Below, in pieces: positions 52,141 to 60,682 of a DNA stretch of 64,000 bases. Source of the DNA: Candidatus Koribacter versatilis Ellin345. Lineage in GTDB: Bacteria; Acidobacteriota; Terriglobia; Terriglobales; Acidobacteriaceae. Position numbers and translations under genes: made by a program. Within the stretch, counting starts at the first letter, position 1; each line of letters begins with the position of its first letter. Under the pieces are notes generated by a model, which was given only the letters and a program-made list of their open reading frames with translations, did no database searches and was not told where the DNA came from. The stretch spans positions 3,844,001 to 3,908,000 of the forward strand of contig NC_008009.1 of NCBI RefSeq assembly GCF_000014005.1, written 5' to 3'.

Positions 52141-52995
52141 CTAGTTCGGGTTTCCGTTACGGGCCTTCAAACTTGGTGCGCCATTCGCGTTGTTGTCCAC
52201 CGGTGTGGTGGTCTGCGCCTGGGTCGAGGCCAACTCGGAGCGGCGATACTTCGGCGCGCTCACATAGCCGTGGATGTGGTCCTTGCTGATGCTGTTGATC
52301 ACGATCTCGACTGGCGCCTCGCTGTCGGCGGCGTAGAAGATCGTCGGCTGCAGCAGGTTCACGTGCTTCTGCGTCAGCGAGCGGTCATCCACAAGCAACT
52401 CGAGGTCGGCGTACTGGTGCTTCACGTTGGCCTTGCGCAGGCGCACGCCCAGCGGTCCCTGGTGATGGAAGCTCTTGTCCTTGGTCAGATCAAATTCGAA
52501 GTAGTTGCGCTCGCCCTTCTTCTGCAGCACCACGAGCTCATCGTGAGTGTGTGCGATCGAGCCACTTAGCTCTGTCTTCGCGCTATCGAGATTCTGGTTG
52601 GTCGAGTTGAGCGCTGCCTGCTGTGCGTCCAACTGATCCTGCATCTTCTTAAAGCGCGGATCGTCGCGGCGCATGGTCTTCCCTGCCGACGTCTTGACGC
52701 CGGTCTTCCGTGCAGCGCGCGCTTGCTCTTGCTCTTCGGCGATCTGCTGCTGCTTAGCGGCTTCGGCCTGGCGCTCGGTCTCAATGTCATTGAGCTTCGC
52801 CGTCAGTTGCGACACTTGCGCATTGGTCGTCTGCAGCGACTGGTTCACCTGGGCGCTGTTCTGTTCGGCCTGCTTGGCCGCGCTGTGTTCGTGAGCGGCA
52901 TAACCGCCAAATCCGATCAGTCCGACGCCGAGCGCAGCGGCGATGGCTTTCATGTGCCAGGTCTGGGTGGTTGCGGGCGCTGTGTAGTCTTCCAT
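52141..52995 (-). CDS. Membrane-anchored coiled-coil hypothetical protein
   Basis: The 284-residue product has one N-terminal membrane helix (about 15-33, MKAIAAALGVGLIGFGGYAA) without a cleavage site. A long Gln/Ala/Glu-rich coiled coil follows (about 38-165). The C-terminal beta domain (FEFDLTKDKSFHHQGPLGVRLRKANVKHQYADLELLVDDRSLTQKHVNLLQPTIFY, in parts) is the most conserved-looking portion. I do not recognise a named family. It is probably exposed on the outer face of the inner membrane. It is monocistronic, with its own strong terminator. Confidence 0.72.
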   Translation of the reverse strand: MEDYTAPATTQTWHMKAIAAALGVGLIGFGGYAAHEHSAAKQAEQNSAQVNQSLQTTNAQVSQLTAKLNDIETERQAEAAKQQQIAEEQEQARAARKTGVKTSAGKTMRRDDPRFKKMQDQLDAQQAALNSTNQNLDSAKTELSGSIAHTHDELVVLQKKGERNYFEFDLTKDKSFHHQGPLGVRLRKANVKHQYADLELLVDDRSLTQKHVNLLQPTIFYAADSEAPVEIVINSISKDHIHGYVSAPKYRRSELASTQAQTTTPVDNNANGAPSLKARNGNPN

Positions 52996-53166
52996 GGTGC
53001 CTCCGAAGGGGTGAGCACCTCAAACAAGTGCAACTCCCATGCCAATAAGCCGGAGTTCACAACCTACAGATGAGTAAGGCGTTGTTCTGGAAGGGGCGGA
53101 ATGTCCGAGACACGGGCGCTATGCAAGACTTACCTAGCGACGGAAGAGAGTACCTGCTGTTGCGGC

Positions 53167-53201
53167 CAAAACGTGAAGGCGCTCGCAAGTGCGAACGCCT
53201 T
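53167..53201 (-). terminator. Hairpin terminator of the LytS/LytTR operon
   Basis: Perfect 6-bp outer arms (AAGGCG/CGCCTT) and a 5-bp inner stem around a 4-nt loop are followed by CACGTTTTG on the minus strand, 20 bases after the stop codon. The gene-free region 52996-53166 otherwise holds nothing I can support. Confidence 0.5.
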
Positions 53202-53220
53202 GATGGATGCGGGGTCTTGG

Positions 53221-53997
53221 TTACCTAAGTTGGTGTACTAGCTCGTCAATCTTCGAGCGATAGGTGCGTCCCAGTGGCAGTTCGCGTCCGTTGCGCAGGA
53301 TGACCACGAACTCGCCGCCGCCACATGGCTGGATCTCCTGCACCATGCTCAAATTCACGATCACCGAGCGATGAATGCGCATGAACTTCCCATTCGGCAG
53401 CGCTTCTTCCAGCGAGCTGATCTTCTCGCGGACAGTGAACACCCTTTGCTGCGAGTACAGCTTGATGTAGTTCGCCGCCGCTTCGATCCACTCGACTTCA
53501 GATGCGCGCAGGAAGACAACCTTGCCGCCACTGCGCACCACCAGACGATCGCTATCGGTATTCACGTGCCGCAACAGCGACAGCAGCTTGTTGTTCTCTT
53601 CCGGCGCATTCCCGTTCACCGGCGCGGCGGCTTGCTGGAATTGTGCCTTGGCCCGTAAAACCGCATCCATAAAACGCTCCTGCTTAAAAGGCTTGAGGAG
53701 ATAGTCGACCGCGTGGGCGTCGAAGGCCTTCACCGCGTACTGGTCGAAAGCTGTAACAAAAATGATTTGTGGGAGGTGAGTGGTCGCAACCGCCTCGAGC
53801 ACACCGAAGCCGTCGAGCTTTGGCATCTGCACGTCGAGAAAGACGAGGTCAGGCTTGAGTTCGCAGATCTTGTCCGCTGCGTCTTTGCCATTCCCGCACT
53901 CGCCGAGAATGTCGAACGACGGGTCAGGCTGAAGTAGAGACAGTATTCGTCGTCTTGCCAGAGGTTCGTCGTCCACGATCAAGGTTCGGATCTTCAT
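53221..53997 (-). CDS. LytTR-family response regulator
   Basis: The 258-residue regulator begins MKIRTLIVDDEPLARRRILSLL (ATG 53997). Its receiver is phosphorylated at Asp55 in LVFLDVQMPKLDGF, and YLLKPF marks the end of the receiver. A LytTR DNA-binding domain fills about 145-250 (WIEAAANYIKLYS, MRIHRSVIVNLSMVQEI, LPLGRTYRSKI). Its first 74 bases overlap the end of the kinase gene in a different frame. It probably binds the direct repeats upstream of the kinase gene. Confidence 0.95.
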   Translation of the reverse strand: MKIRTLIVDDEPLARRRILSLLQPDPSFDILGECGNGKDAADKICELKPDLVFLDVQMPKLDGFGVLEAVATTHLPQIIFVTAFDQYAVKAFDAHAVDYLLKPFKQERFMDAVLRAKAQFQQAAAPVNGNAPEENNKLLSLLRHVNTDSDRLVVRSGGKVVFLRASEVEWIEAAANYIKLYSQQRVFTVREKISSLEEALPNGKFMRIHRSVIVNLSMVQEIQPCGGGEFVVILRNGRELPLGRTYRSKIDELVHQLR

Positions 53998-55090
53998 CGA
54001 CCATGCTCCCTGCATTCGGCAAAATGAACTGGAACGGCAACCTCACCGTTACAGTCGTTCCTTGGCCTGGGGCGCTGACCAATTCAACTTTCTGGTCTTC
54101 GCCGTATAACTGCTTCAATCTCGACCGGCTATTGCTTACACCGATCCCTTCCATTTCGCCCGGCGTAAAGCCGACACCGTCGTCAAACACTGTAAGCATC
54201 AGGTGTCCGCCAAGCTGGCGCGCGGAAACCGTTACGTGGCCCGGCGAGCAGCTCGGGGCAATCCCGTGGAGAATCGCGTTCTCCACGAAAGGCTGCAGCA
54301 AGAGCGTCGGCACCGCGGCGTTGTACAAGGTTTCCGCGACGTCGATGGTATAGCTCAGCTGGTCCTCAAACCGCCTCTTCTGGATACGTAAATAGGTCTC
54401 CAAAAGGTCCAATTCTTGCCGCAAAGATATTTCCTGCTCATTGGTGTCCCGCAGATAAGCGCGCAGCATATAGCTGAGGTCGGCGATCATGTCGTCGGCG
54501 CCCTGCACGTCCTCGTGCATCAGGCTGGCGATAGAGTTCAGGGTATTGAACAGGAAGTGCGGATGTAATTGGTTTCGCAGGGCTTCCAGCTCGGCGCGGG
54601 TGAGCTGGGCTTCCAGCTGGGCAGCGCGCTTATCGCGTTCGGTGAAGCGGGCGTAGTACTCGTAGGCCGCCGAGAGCGCGATTAGCGGCACGTACATCCA
54701 GAGGCTGTCGTAGAAGGTATGCAGAAAGCGGAACCAGACGGTGGAACCCTGGAACTGCTTGGGCAACATGATCGGGACTTTGAGCAACTCGTCCAGACCG
54801 ACCGCTGCCCAGGAAAATGCCATGTAACAGGCGAAGTGGACGACGACAGTTTGCGGCCAGTTCTTCGAGGTGAATGGGAAGCGGTGTGCAACGTACAGCA
54901 CAGGCGGCGTGAGCGCCGCGTAAACCCAATACTCCAGGACGATTTCGGCGGCGGTCTTCCAGAACTCGGCAGTCATGCCGAGCTTGGAGCGGACGAGGTA
55001 TACATTCACGATTGCGACGAGTGCAAACGCCGTCCATGCGCCGAAAATGAGCCCTAATCTAAGGAGTATGCGCTTCACGGAATTTGCCAC
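53924..55090 (-). CDS. LytS/YehU-type sensor histidine kinase
   Basis: The 388-residue kinase has about four membrane helices (residues 10-150), then the compact His_kinase domain of the LytS type: QLHPHFLFNTLNSIASLM with the phospho-acceptor His, and an ATPase part with LLLQPFVENAILHGI and FDDGVGFTPGEMEGIG. The reading frame runs 74 bases into the response-regulator gene; its last 20 or so residues (GRRTSGKTTNTVSTSA) are Thr/Ser-rich and look like a by-product of the overlap. The ligand is unknown. Confidence 0.94.
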   Translation of the reverse strand: MANSVKRILLRLGLIFGAWTAFALVAIVNVYLVRSKLGMTAEFWKTAAEIVLEYWVYAALTPPVLYVAHRFPFTSKNWPQTVVVHFACYMAFSWAAVGLDELLKVPIMLPKQFQGSTVWFRFLHTFYDSLWMYVPLIALSAAYEYYARFTERDKRAAQLEAQLTRAELEALRNQLHPHFLFNTLNSIASLMHEDVQGADDMIADLSYMLRAYLRDTNEQEISLRQELDLLETYLRIQKRRFEDQLSYTIDVAETLYNAAVPTLLLQPFVENAILHGIAPSCSPGHVTVSARQLGGHLMLTVFDDGVGFTPGEMEGIGVSNSRSRLKQLYGEDQKVELVSAPGQGTTVTVRLPFQFILPNAGSMVDEDPNLDRGRRTSGKTTNTVSTSA

Positions 55091-55154
55091 ATCATATGCC
55101 CAAATCCACCGGCAGGCGACTGCAAACCACCACCGTTGTTCATGTTAAAGACAG

Positions 55155-55206
55155 TTGAACGAGACGACCGGAACGCGGGACGAACCGCGATTAGCGCGGG
55201 ATGAAC
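55155..55206 (-). promoter_or_regulatory. LytTR-type direct repeats upstream of the kinase gene
   Basis: Minus-strand cores GTTCAT (55201-55206) and GTTCGT (55180-55185) lie 21 bases apart inside 12-bp repeats (11 of 12 identical). A weaker GTTCAA is at 55155-55160. The GTTN(A/G)(T/G) core and near-two-turn spacing fit LytTR sites. They lie 65-116 bases upstream of the kinase start. Confidence 0.5.
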
Positions 55207-55236
55207 AGCTGCAATCGTGACGATCGAGGGTTGCTG

Positions 55237-56394
55237 CTAAAGCACTGCAGTTTCGTGGATCATGCGGTCTTCGGCAAAGCGCGATAGCGAGAGCAACTCT
55301 GCATCGATCAACTCGGTTCTGCCATTCAGCAGCAGGTCGGAGAGAATCTTGCCGGTCGCGGGTGCATGCATCACGCCGTGACCACTGAACCCGTTGGCAA
55401 GGTAGAAGCCGGGAACTCCGGGCGCTTCCCCGAGGATCGGATGATGGTCCGGCGTCATCTCGTACAAACCGGCCCACCCGCGCTTGGGATTGATGGCGAG
55501 GTTCTCAAAACACGGGACGCGATCGGCCGCCAGCGTAAGTACCTTCTCGACGAACGTTGGATCGAAGTTGGTATCGAAGCTGCGCGTCTCCTGGGGGTCG
55601 GCCCATGCAAGCAGAAACCCGAGGCTCTCCGGCCTGAAGTGGAAGCCGTTGCTCATATCGATGGTCATCGGCGCACGATGCGGATAGTCAGCGAACGGTT
55701 CGGTCGGCAGCAGCATGCGGCGCAGGGGCTCGACGGGCAAATCAAGGTTGCAGAGTTTCGCAACCGATGCGGCCCAAGCTCCGGCGGCGTTCACAGCTTT
55801 GCGGGTTGCAATTGATCCACGCGTGGTTTCAATTTCGCAAACACCGTTCGCGTCGCGATGGATCGCGATGACCTCCGCGTGTTTCCACACCCGCACTCCA
55901 CGATCGCAGGCACTCGCGCTGAATCCGCACATCGCGCTGTATGGATCGACGAAGCCGTCGGTCGAACAGAACGCGCCGCCGAGAACATCGTCGGTGCGAA
56001 GTAGCGGATACTCTGATGCGATCTCATCGCCAGAAACCATGCGCGCCGTTTTCAATCCCAACGCGATCTGTTTCTCCTGGTTCGCCTTCAGGTAATCCAG
56101 GTGCGCGGGCTTCGTCGCCAGAAACAAATATCCTTGGGGACGATAACCCGCAGGATTGCCGAGGCGCTCGTCGAACTCGGCGTAAAACGGAATCGAATAG
56201 AGCGACATGCGGATGTTGACGTCGGTGGAAAACTGGGCGCGTACCCCGCCCATACTTTTCCCGGTAGAGCCTTTGCCCTGCTGCGTCTCGCGCTCAAGAA
56301 CTACCACGTCGGTCACACCGGCTTCGGTTAAGTGCCAGGCGATGCTGGAGCCGACGATGCCTCCGCCAATGATGACGATTTCCGCGGTTTCCAT
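55237..56394 (-). CDS. FAD-dependent oxidoreductase (DAO/sarcosine oxidase beta-like)
   Basis: The 385-residue flavoprotein starts at ATG 56394, where the FAD-binding Rossmann motif begins (METAEIVIIGGGIVGSSIAWHL, in part). ERETQQGKGSTGKSMGGVRAQFS is the typical post-Rossmann region of sarcosine-oxidase beta/dimethylglycine-type enzymes. Near the C-terminus GWAGLYEMTPDHHPILGEAPGVPGFYLANGFSGHGVMHAPATG closes the FAD site. It likely oxidises a secondary amine or N-methylated amino acid; the exact substrate is unknown. It is single-gene, converging on nothing nearby. Confidence 0.9.
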   Translation of the reverse strand: METAEIVIIGGGIVGSSIAWHLTEAGVTDVVVLERETQQGKGSTGKSMGGVRAQFSTDVNIRMSLYSIPFYAEFDERLGNPAGYRPQGYLFLATKPAHLDYLKANQEKQIALGLKTARMVSGDEIASEYPLLRTDDVLGGAFCSTDGFVDPYSAMCGFSASACDRGVRVWKHAEVIAIHRDANGVCEIETTRGSIATRKAVNAAGAWAASVAKLCNLDLPVEPLRRMLLPTEPFADYPHRAPMTIDMSNGFHFRPESLGFLLAWADPQETRSFDTNFDPTFVEKVLTLAADRVPCFENLAINPKRGWAGLYEMTPDHHPILGEAPGVPGFYLANGFSGHGVMHAPATGKILSDLLLNGRTELIDAELLSLSRFAEDRMIHETAVL

Positions 56395-56532
56395 GTCGGT
56401 TTCACATGGTAGCCGAGAGGTTGTGCCACGAACGATAGAAATTCGTAAACGAACTTTCAAAGTGGCCGCCCAAGACAGGAGAGCTGAAACCACATTCTGA
56501 TGCATCGTATCGAGTGGACCTGATTCATTGAT

Positions 56533-58077
56533 ATGCGCTCACTTCCTACCCTCACCAAAGCCAAGTGGCTTCTGCTGTGTTGCGCCGTAATTCTGCTCGT
56601 GACCGCAGGAACGGCATTGTATGTGGCCCCACGATGGCCCTATCGCAAAGCAGAACTCATCAGACGACTCGAAGATGCGACCGGCTCTCGAGTCGAGATT
56701 GGCCGGTTCCATCAGACGTTCTTCCCGCATCCCGGTTGCGTGGCGGAGAACCTGACGCTCACAAACTCCGATCCTGCTCACCCGAAAATTACAGTGCAGA
56801 AAGTGACGGTCAGCGGCCTCTATTCCGGTTTGATCGGGAGCGAGAAGCATATTCGGATGCTGAGCCTCGAAGGCATGCGCATCGCTTTCCCTCCCCAGAA
56901 TCCAGAATCATCGGGAGGCCAAAACGACGTGCGGCCGCAGAGGGTTGGGGTGCCAAGTGGCATCAAATTTGACCAGGTCGAAGCGCGCAATTCGCAGATT
57001 GTTTTCGCTCGTAAGAACCCAGAGAAAGAACCGCGAACGTTTGCTATTTACGACGTAATCCTGAAATCATTCGCGCCCGGTGAGGCAATCCACTTCAACG
57101 CGGTGTTGCGGATTCCAGTGCCTCCTGCCGAAGTGAACGTCGATGGAGTGTTCGGGCCTCTCACCGGCGATGCGATCGGCAAGGCACAATTGAAAGGTCG
57201 CTTTACGATGAAGAACGCGGACTTATCCAAGTTCCACGCGTTGATGGGAACGCTTTCCGCTCAAGGTCAATTTGAAGGCCAGTTAGAGGGCCTGACCGTC
57301 AATGCGACTACGAATGTTCCGGACTTCGGCACGAAGGCAACCCATCACACCATCCCCCTGAATACTGACTTCACGGCGGTGGTTGATGGAACCAATGGCG
57401 ACGTCCAGTTTCAGCCGGTGCATGCGCTTCTCGGGGAAACGAAATTGATCGCGACGGGCAAACTCGAGGAAGTACCGGATGCGAACGGGAAACGCCTGAC
57501 CCTCCATATCGCTTCACAGGAGGCGCGCATCCAGGATCTGATGGTTCTGTTCACACATTCGAAGCCGCCATTACAAGGGGCGACGCGCTTCGACATGAGC
57601 GTGCAATTACCTCCAGATAAGAAGCCCTTTGAAGAACGACTCCAGGCCACGGCGCATTTCGGCATCCGTGGCTCGAAATTCAGCAAACAACAAACGGAAC
57701 AAAAAGTGAGCGATCTCAGTCAACGAGCCCAGGGAAATACAAAAGACGACGATCCCCCTCCCGTAATGACGGACCTTTCAGGGGATGTGAACCTCGCCGG
57801 CGGAACCGCGAACTTCTCCCGCCTCGACATCAGTATCCCCGGGGCGAGCGCTGCCCTGCATGGCACATACAAACTGGAGACCCACGCCGTGGACCTGCAC
57901 GGAATGCTTCACACCGACGCGAACCTTTCGGACGCAACGACGGGTTTCAAGGCGTTCCTCATGAAGGTCGTAGAACTGGCGAAGAAGAAGAACAAGAATG
58001 GCGCAACAGTCCCGGTGAAGATTACCGGATCGTATGAGAGACCTGATTTCGGATTAGACGCCCCTGCGGAAAAATGA
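56533..58077 (+). CDS. AsmA-like membrane-anchored protein
   Basis: The 514-residue protein has a single N-terminal membrane helix (about 12-31, WLLLCCAVILLVTAGTALYV). The chorein/AsmA-type start follows: YRKAELIRRLEDATGSRVEIGRFHQTFFPHPGCVAENLTL. Long beta-rich regions continue, and the C-terminal 150 residues match the AsmA-like repeat (DLSGDVNLAGGTANFSRLDISIPGASAALHGTY). AsmA-like proteins bridge the periplasm and help move phospholipids to the outer membrane. It converges on glgX with one base between the stop codons. Confidence 0.82.
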   Translation: MRSLPTLTKAKWLLLCCAVILLVTAGTALYVAPRWPYRKAELIRRLEDATGSRVEIGRFHQTFFPHPGCVAENLTLTNSDPAHPKITVQKVTVSGLYSGLIGSEKHIRMLSLEGMRIAFPPQNPESSGGQNDVRPQRVGVPSGIKFDQVEARNSQIVFARKNPEKEPRTFAIYDVILKSFAPGEAIHFNAVLRIPVPPAEVNVDGVFGPLTGDAIGKAQLKGRFTMKNADLSKFHALMGTLSAQGQFEGQLEGLTVNATTNVPDFGTKATHHTIPLNTDFTAVVDGTNGDVQFQPVHALLGETKLIATGKLEEVPDANGKRLTLHIASQEARIQDLMVLFTHSKPPLQGATRFDMSVQLPPDKKPFEERLQATAHFGIRGSKFSKQQTEQKVSDLSQRAQGNTKDDDPPPVMTDLSGDVNLAGGTANFSRLDISIPGASAALHGTYKLETHAVDLHGMLHTDANLSDATTGFKAFLMKVVELAKKKNKNGATVPVKITGSYERPDFGLDAPAEK

Positions 58078-58078
58078 G

Positions 58079-60166
58079 CTATGGGCCGTCCGTTGCGGAG
58101 ATCAGCACAACCGTGGAATGCGCGGCCGCGTGGTAACGCGGGCCCTGTATGGCGGGAGCGGTTCGCCAGTTCACGATGTCATCAGGAGAGTCGAGGCTGG
58201 TATCAATCCACCGTCGCCAGCGCGAACCGTTGAGGCGTGGTGGAAGTTCGAAATCGAGCCCTTCGGTGTAGCCGTTTAGAATAAAGTGGAAGACGATGCC
58301 TTCCTCTGCCACCTCAATGCACAGCGCGATCGAGTGCGAATGGTCCGCCCAGTCCGGTTGGTCGAGTTCCACACCATGCCAGGTTTTGCGTGCCGACTCG
58401 AGAAATTCCGTCAGTGATCTACGTTCCTGCTCCGGCGCAACGTCGCGCAGAAGACGCCTCAGGGCAATCATTTTCACAAAGCGGTGAATATCGGCATGCT
58501 CGTCCAGCAAGCTCCAGTCGAACCAACTGAGCTCGTTGTCCTGGCAATAGGCGTTGTTGTTGCCGCGCTGCGTGTGGCGCACTTCGTCACCCATGGTGAG
58601 CATGGGCATGCCGAGCGAGAGCAGTGTTGTCGCGAGAAAATTCTTTACCTGTTTATTGCGCAACCGGTTGATCGCAGGATCATTCGTCGGGCCTTCCACG
58701 CCGCAGTTCCAGCTCCGGTTGTCGTCGTGACCATCGCGATTCTGCTCGCGATTCGCTTCATTGTGCTTCACCTCGTACGAAACCAGATCGTTGAGGGTGA
58801 AGCCATCGTGACAGGTGACAAAGTTCACGCTCTGCTCGGCCTCTCTTCCCTTGTGCCCGTAGATATCCGGGCTGCCAAGTAAGCGCGACGCCAGCTTGCA
58901 AACAGTGCCATCCTCGCCGCGAAAGAAGTCGCGCACATCGTCGCGGAAGCGGCCGTTCCATTCCTTCCAAGAGTCGCCGACAAAGGTGCCGACCTGGTAG
59001 AGGCCGGCGGCGTCCCAGGCTTCGGCCATAAACTTCGTTCCAGCCAGGCGCGGCTCGGATTCGATGTCCCACAGCGCCGGCGGATTCGCCATCGTGTTGC
59101 CGCTGGAATCGCGCGCGAGGATCGACGCGAGGTCGAAGCGGAAACCATCCACGTGCATCTCTTCCACCCAGTAACAAAGGCTGTCCACAATCATGCGGCG
59201 GACGACGGGATGGTTGGCTTTGAATGTGTTGCCGGTACCGCTGTAGTTGGCGTAGCGGCAACGATCACTCTCGAGAATGTAGTAGGTGAGGTTATCAATG
59301 CCCTTGAAGCTGAAGGTTGGACCGGTTTCACTTCCTTCAGCGGTATGGTTGTAAACCACGTCGAGGATGACTTCGATTCCCGCGCGATGCAGCGCTTTCA
59401 CCATGTCGCGGAATTCGTTGATCGCCGCGAGATAGGCGTGCCCTGAGCTGTACGCCTTGTGCGGCGAGAAGAAAGAAACGGGCGCATAGCCCCAGTAATT
59501 CACCAGCCCCGGAGGACAGTCGAGCGGATCGAATTCGAAAACCGGCAGCAACTCAACCGCGGTGATCCCGAGATCTTTCAGGTAAGGAATTTTTTCGATG
59601 ACACCAGCAAATGTGCCGCGCTTCTCTTCAGCAACGCCGGAGTTGGGATTCCGGGTGAAGCCGCGGACATGCATCTCGTAAACAATGGTTCGGCTGGCGG
59701 GACATCGTAACGGTTCATCGCCCTCCCAGTCGTAATCGTGCACGTCCACGACGGCATTCTTCATCGCCGTGGCGCAGTTGTCGCCCGGAGTAATGGCGGC
59801 ATCCCGGCTATATGTCTTCGGCGTGACGACACAACGACCATAAGGATCGAGCAGCAGCTTCTCGGGATTGAAGCGGTGCCCTTTGTCCGGCGCGAATGGC
59901 CCGTACACGCGATAGCCGTATAGCTGGCCGGGCGAGACGTCCGGTATGCAGAGGTGCCAGTAGTAATAGGTTCGATTTCGCACGGGATCCAGCCGGAACA
60001 CACGAGTAGGCTGGGCGTCTTCTGCGTGGTCAAAGAAAAGCAGCTCGACACCGGTAGCATGCCGCGAAAATAGGCTGAAGTTAACGCCCTCAGGGCAAAT
60101 GGTCGCGCCGAGCGGGTGGGTTAGGCCGGGCACAGGCTGGGCGGGAGTTCGCGGCGGTCGGGCCAT
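58079..60166 (-). CDS. glgX: Glycogen debranching enzyme GlgX-type (GH13 isoamylase family)
   Basis: The 695-residue enzyme (ATG 60166; a TTG at 60247 would add 27 residues) hydrolyses alpha-1,6 branches. An N-terminal CBM48 (about 10-110, LGATICPEGVNFSLFSRHA) precedes the GH13 barrel. The conserved regions are DVVYNHTAEG (I), GFRFDLASIL with nucleophile Asp (II), KFMAEAWDAAG with acid/base Glu (III) and FVTCHDGFTLNDLVSY (IV). NYWGYAPVSFFSPH is the isoamylase-type signature. It diverges from blaI; the dyad at 60246 lies 80 bases upstream of its start. Confidence 0.94.
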   Translation of the reverse strand: MARPPRTPAQPVPGLTHPLGATICPEGVNFSLFSRHATGVELLFFDHAEDAQPTRVFRLDPVRNRTYYYWHLCIPDVSPGQLYGYRVYGPFAPDKGHRFNPEKLLLDPYGRCVVTPKTYSRDAAITPGDNCATAMKNAVVDVHDYDWEGDEPLRCPASRTIVYEMHVRGFTRNPNSGVAEEKRGTFAGVIEKIPYLKDLGITAVELLPVFEFDPLDCPPGLVNYWGYAPVSFFSPHKAYSSGHAYLAAINEFRDMVKALHRAGIEVILDVVYNHTAEGSETGPTFSFKGIDNLTYYILESDRCRYANYSGTGNTFKANHPVVRRMIVDSLCYWVEEMHVDGFRFDLASILARDSSGNTMANPPALWDIESEPRLAGTKFMAEAWDAAGLYQVGTFVGDSWKEWNGRFRDDVRDFFRGEDGTVCKLASRLLGSPDIYGHKGREAEQSVNFVTCHDGFTLNDLVSYEVKHNEANREQNRDGHDDNRSWNCGVEGPTNDPAINRLRNKQVKNFLATTLLSLGMPMLTMGDEVRHTQRGNNNAYCQDNELSWFDWSLLDEHADIHRFVKMIALRRLLRDVAPEQERRSLTEFLESARKTWHGVELDQPDWADHSHSIALCIEVAEEGIVFHFILNGYTEGLDFELPPRLNGSRWRRWIDTSLDSPDDIVNWRTAPAIQGPRYHAAAHSTVVLISATDGP

Positions 60167-60245
60167 GGAATGTACGAAGGATGGTAACGGCTGGGTGGGC
60201 TTCTTAGGAAGTGCAGGGCAACACTCTGGATTTTTCGCCACCAGC

Positions 60246-60261
60246 AACTAAAGCATTAGTT
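60246..60261 (+). promoter_or_regulatory. BlaI-type operator dyad upstream of blaI
   Basis: AACTAA-AGCA-TTAGTT is a perfect inverted repeat with 6-bp arms, 44 bases before the blaI start and 80 bases before the divergent glgX start. The same ACTAA-N4-TTAGT arrangement recurs upstream of the protease gene. Confidence 0.6.
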
Positions 60262-60304
60262 ACATTTCTGAGTGAGCCTCGTCCAACCATTAACAGGAGG
60301 AAAT

Positions 60305-60682
60305 GTGCCGCCGAAACAGTCGGAGACACTGACGGAAGCCGAGCTGAGAATCATGGAAGTGCTCTGGGCCAAAGGGTCGGGCACCGTCCAGGAGGTTTTG
60401 GACAAGCTGCCGATGACCTTGGCGTACAACTCCGTTCTGACCACGATTCGAATCCTGGAAAAGAAGCGGTACGTGCGGCATGTGAAAGAGGGCCGCGCGC
60501 ACGTGTACGCGCCGGTGGTGCACCGCGAAGAGGCGACGCGATCGGAAATCCGCCACCTCGTGGGCCGCTTCTTCCGGAACTCGCACGAAGCCCTGGTGTT
60601 AAACATCCTGCAAGACGAAAAGATCAGCGCGGCCGACCTGAAGCATCTGCGCGAAATGCTGGACAGGAGCGAGTCGAAGTGA
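60305..60682 (+). CDS. BlaI/MecI/CopY-family winged-helix repressor
   Basis: The 125-residue repressor starts at GTG 60305, set by AGGAGG five bases upstream. The winged helix (about 5-75) contains LTEAELRIMEVLWAKGSGTVQEVLDKL, NSVLTTIRILEKKRYVRH and the wing GRAHVYAPVV. A C-terminal dimerisation helix follows. In the family, a partner M56 membrane protease senses a signal and leads to cleavage of the repressor. Its stop overlaps the partner start (GTGA). Likely targets are its own operon and the downstream protease gene. Confidence 0.94.
   Translation: MPPKQSETLTEAELRIMEVLWAKGSGTVQEVLDKLPMTLAYNSVLTTIRILEKKRYVRHVKEGRAHVYAPVVHREEATRSEIRHLVGRFFRNSHEALVLNILQDEKISAADLKHLREMLDRSESK

Noticed and set aside
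60211-60678. Upstream extension of the M56 peptidase frame through the blaI gene
   Set aside because: The real start is GTG 60679, which overlaps the blaI stop; the extension is blaI read in another frame.
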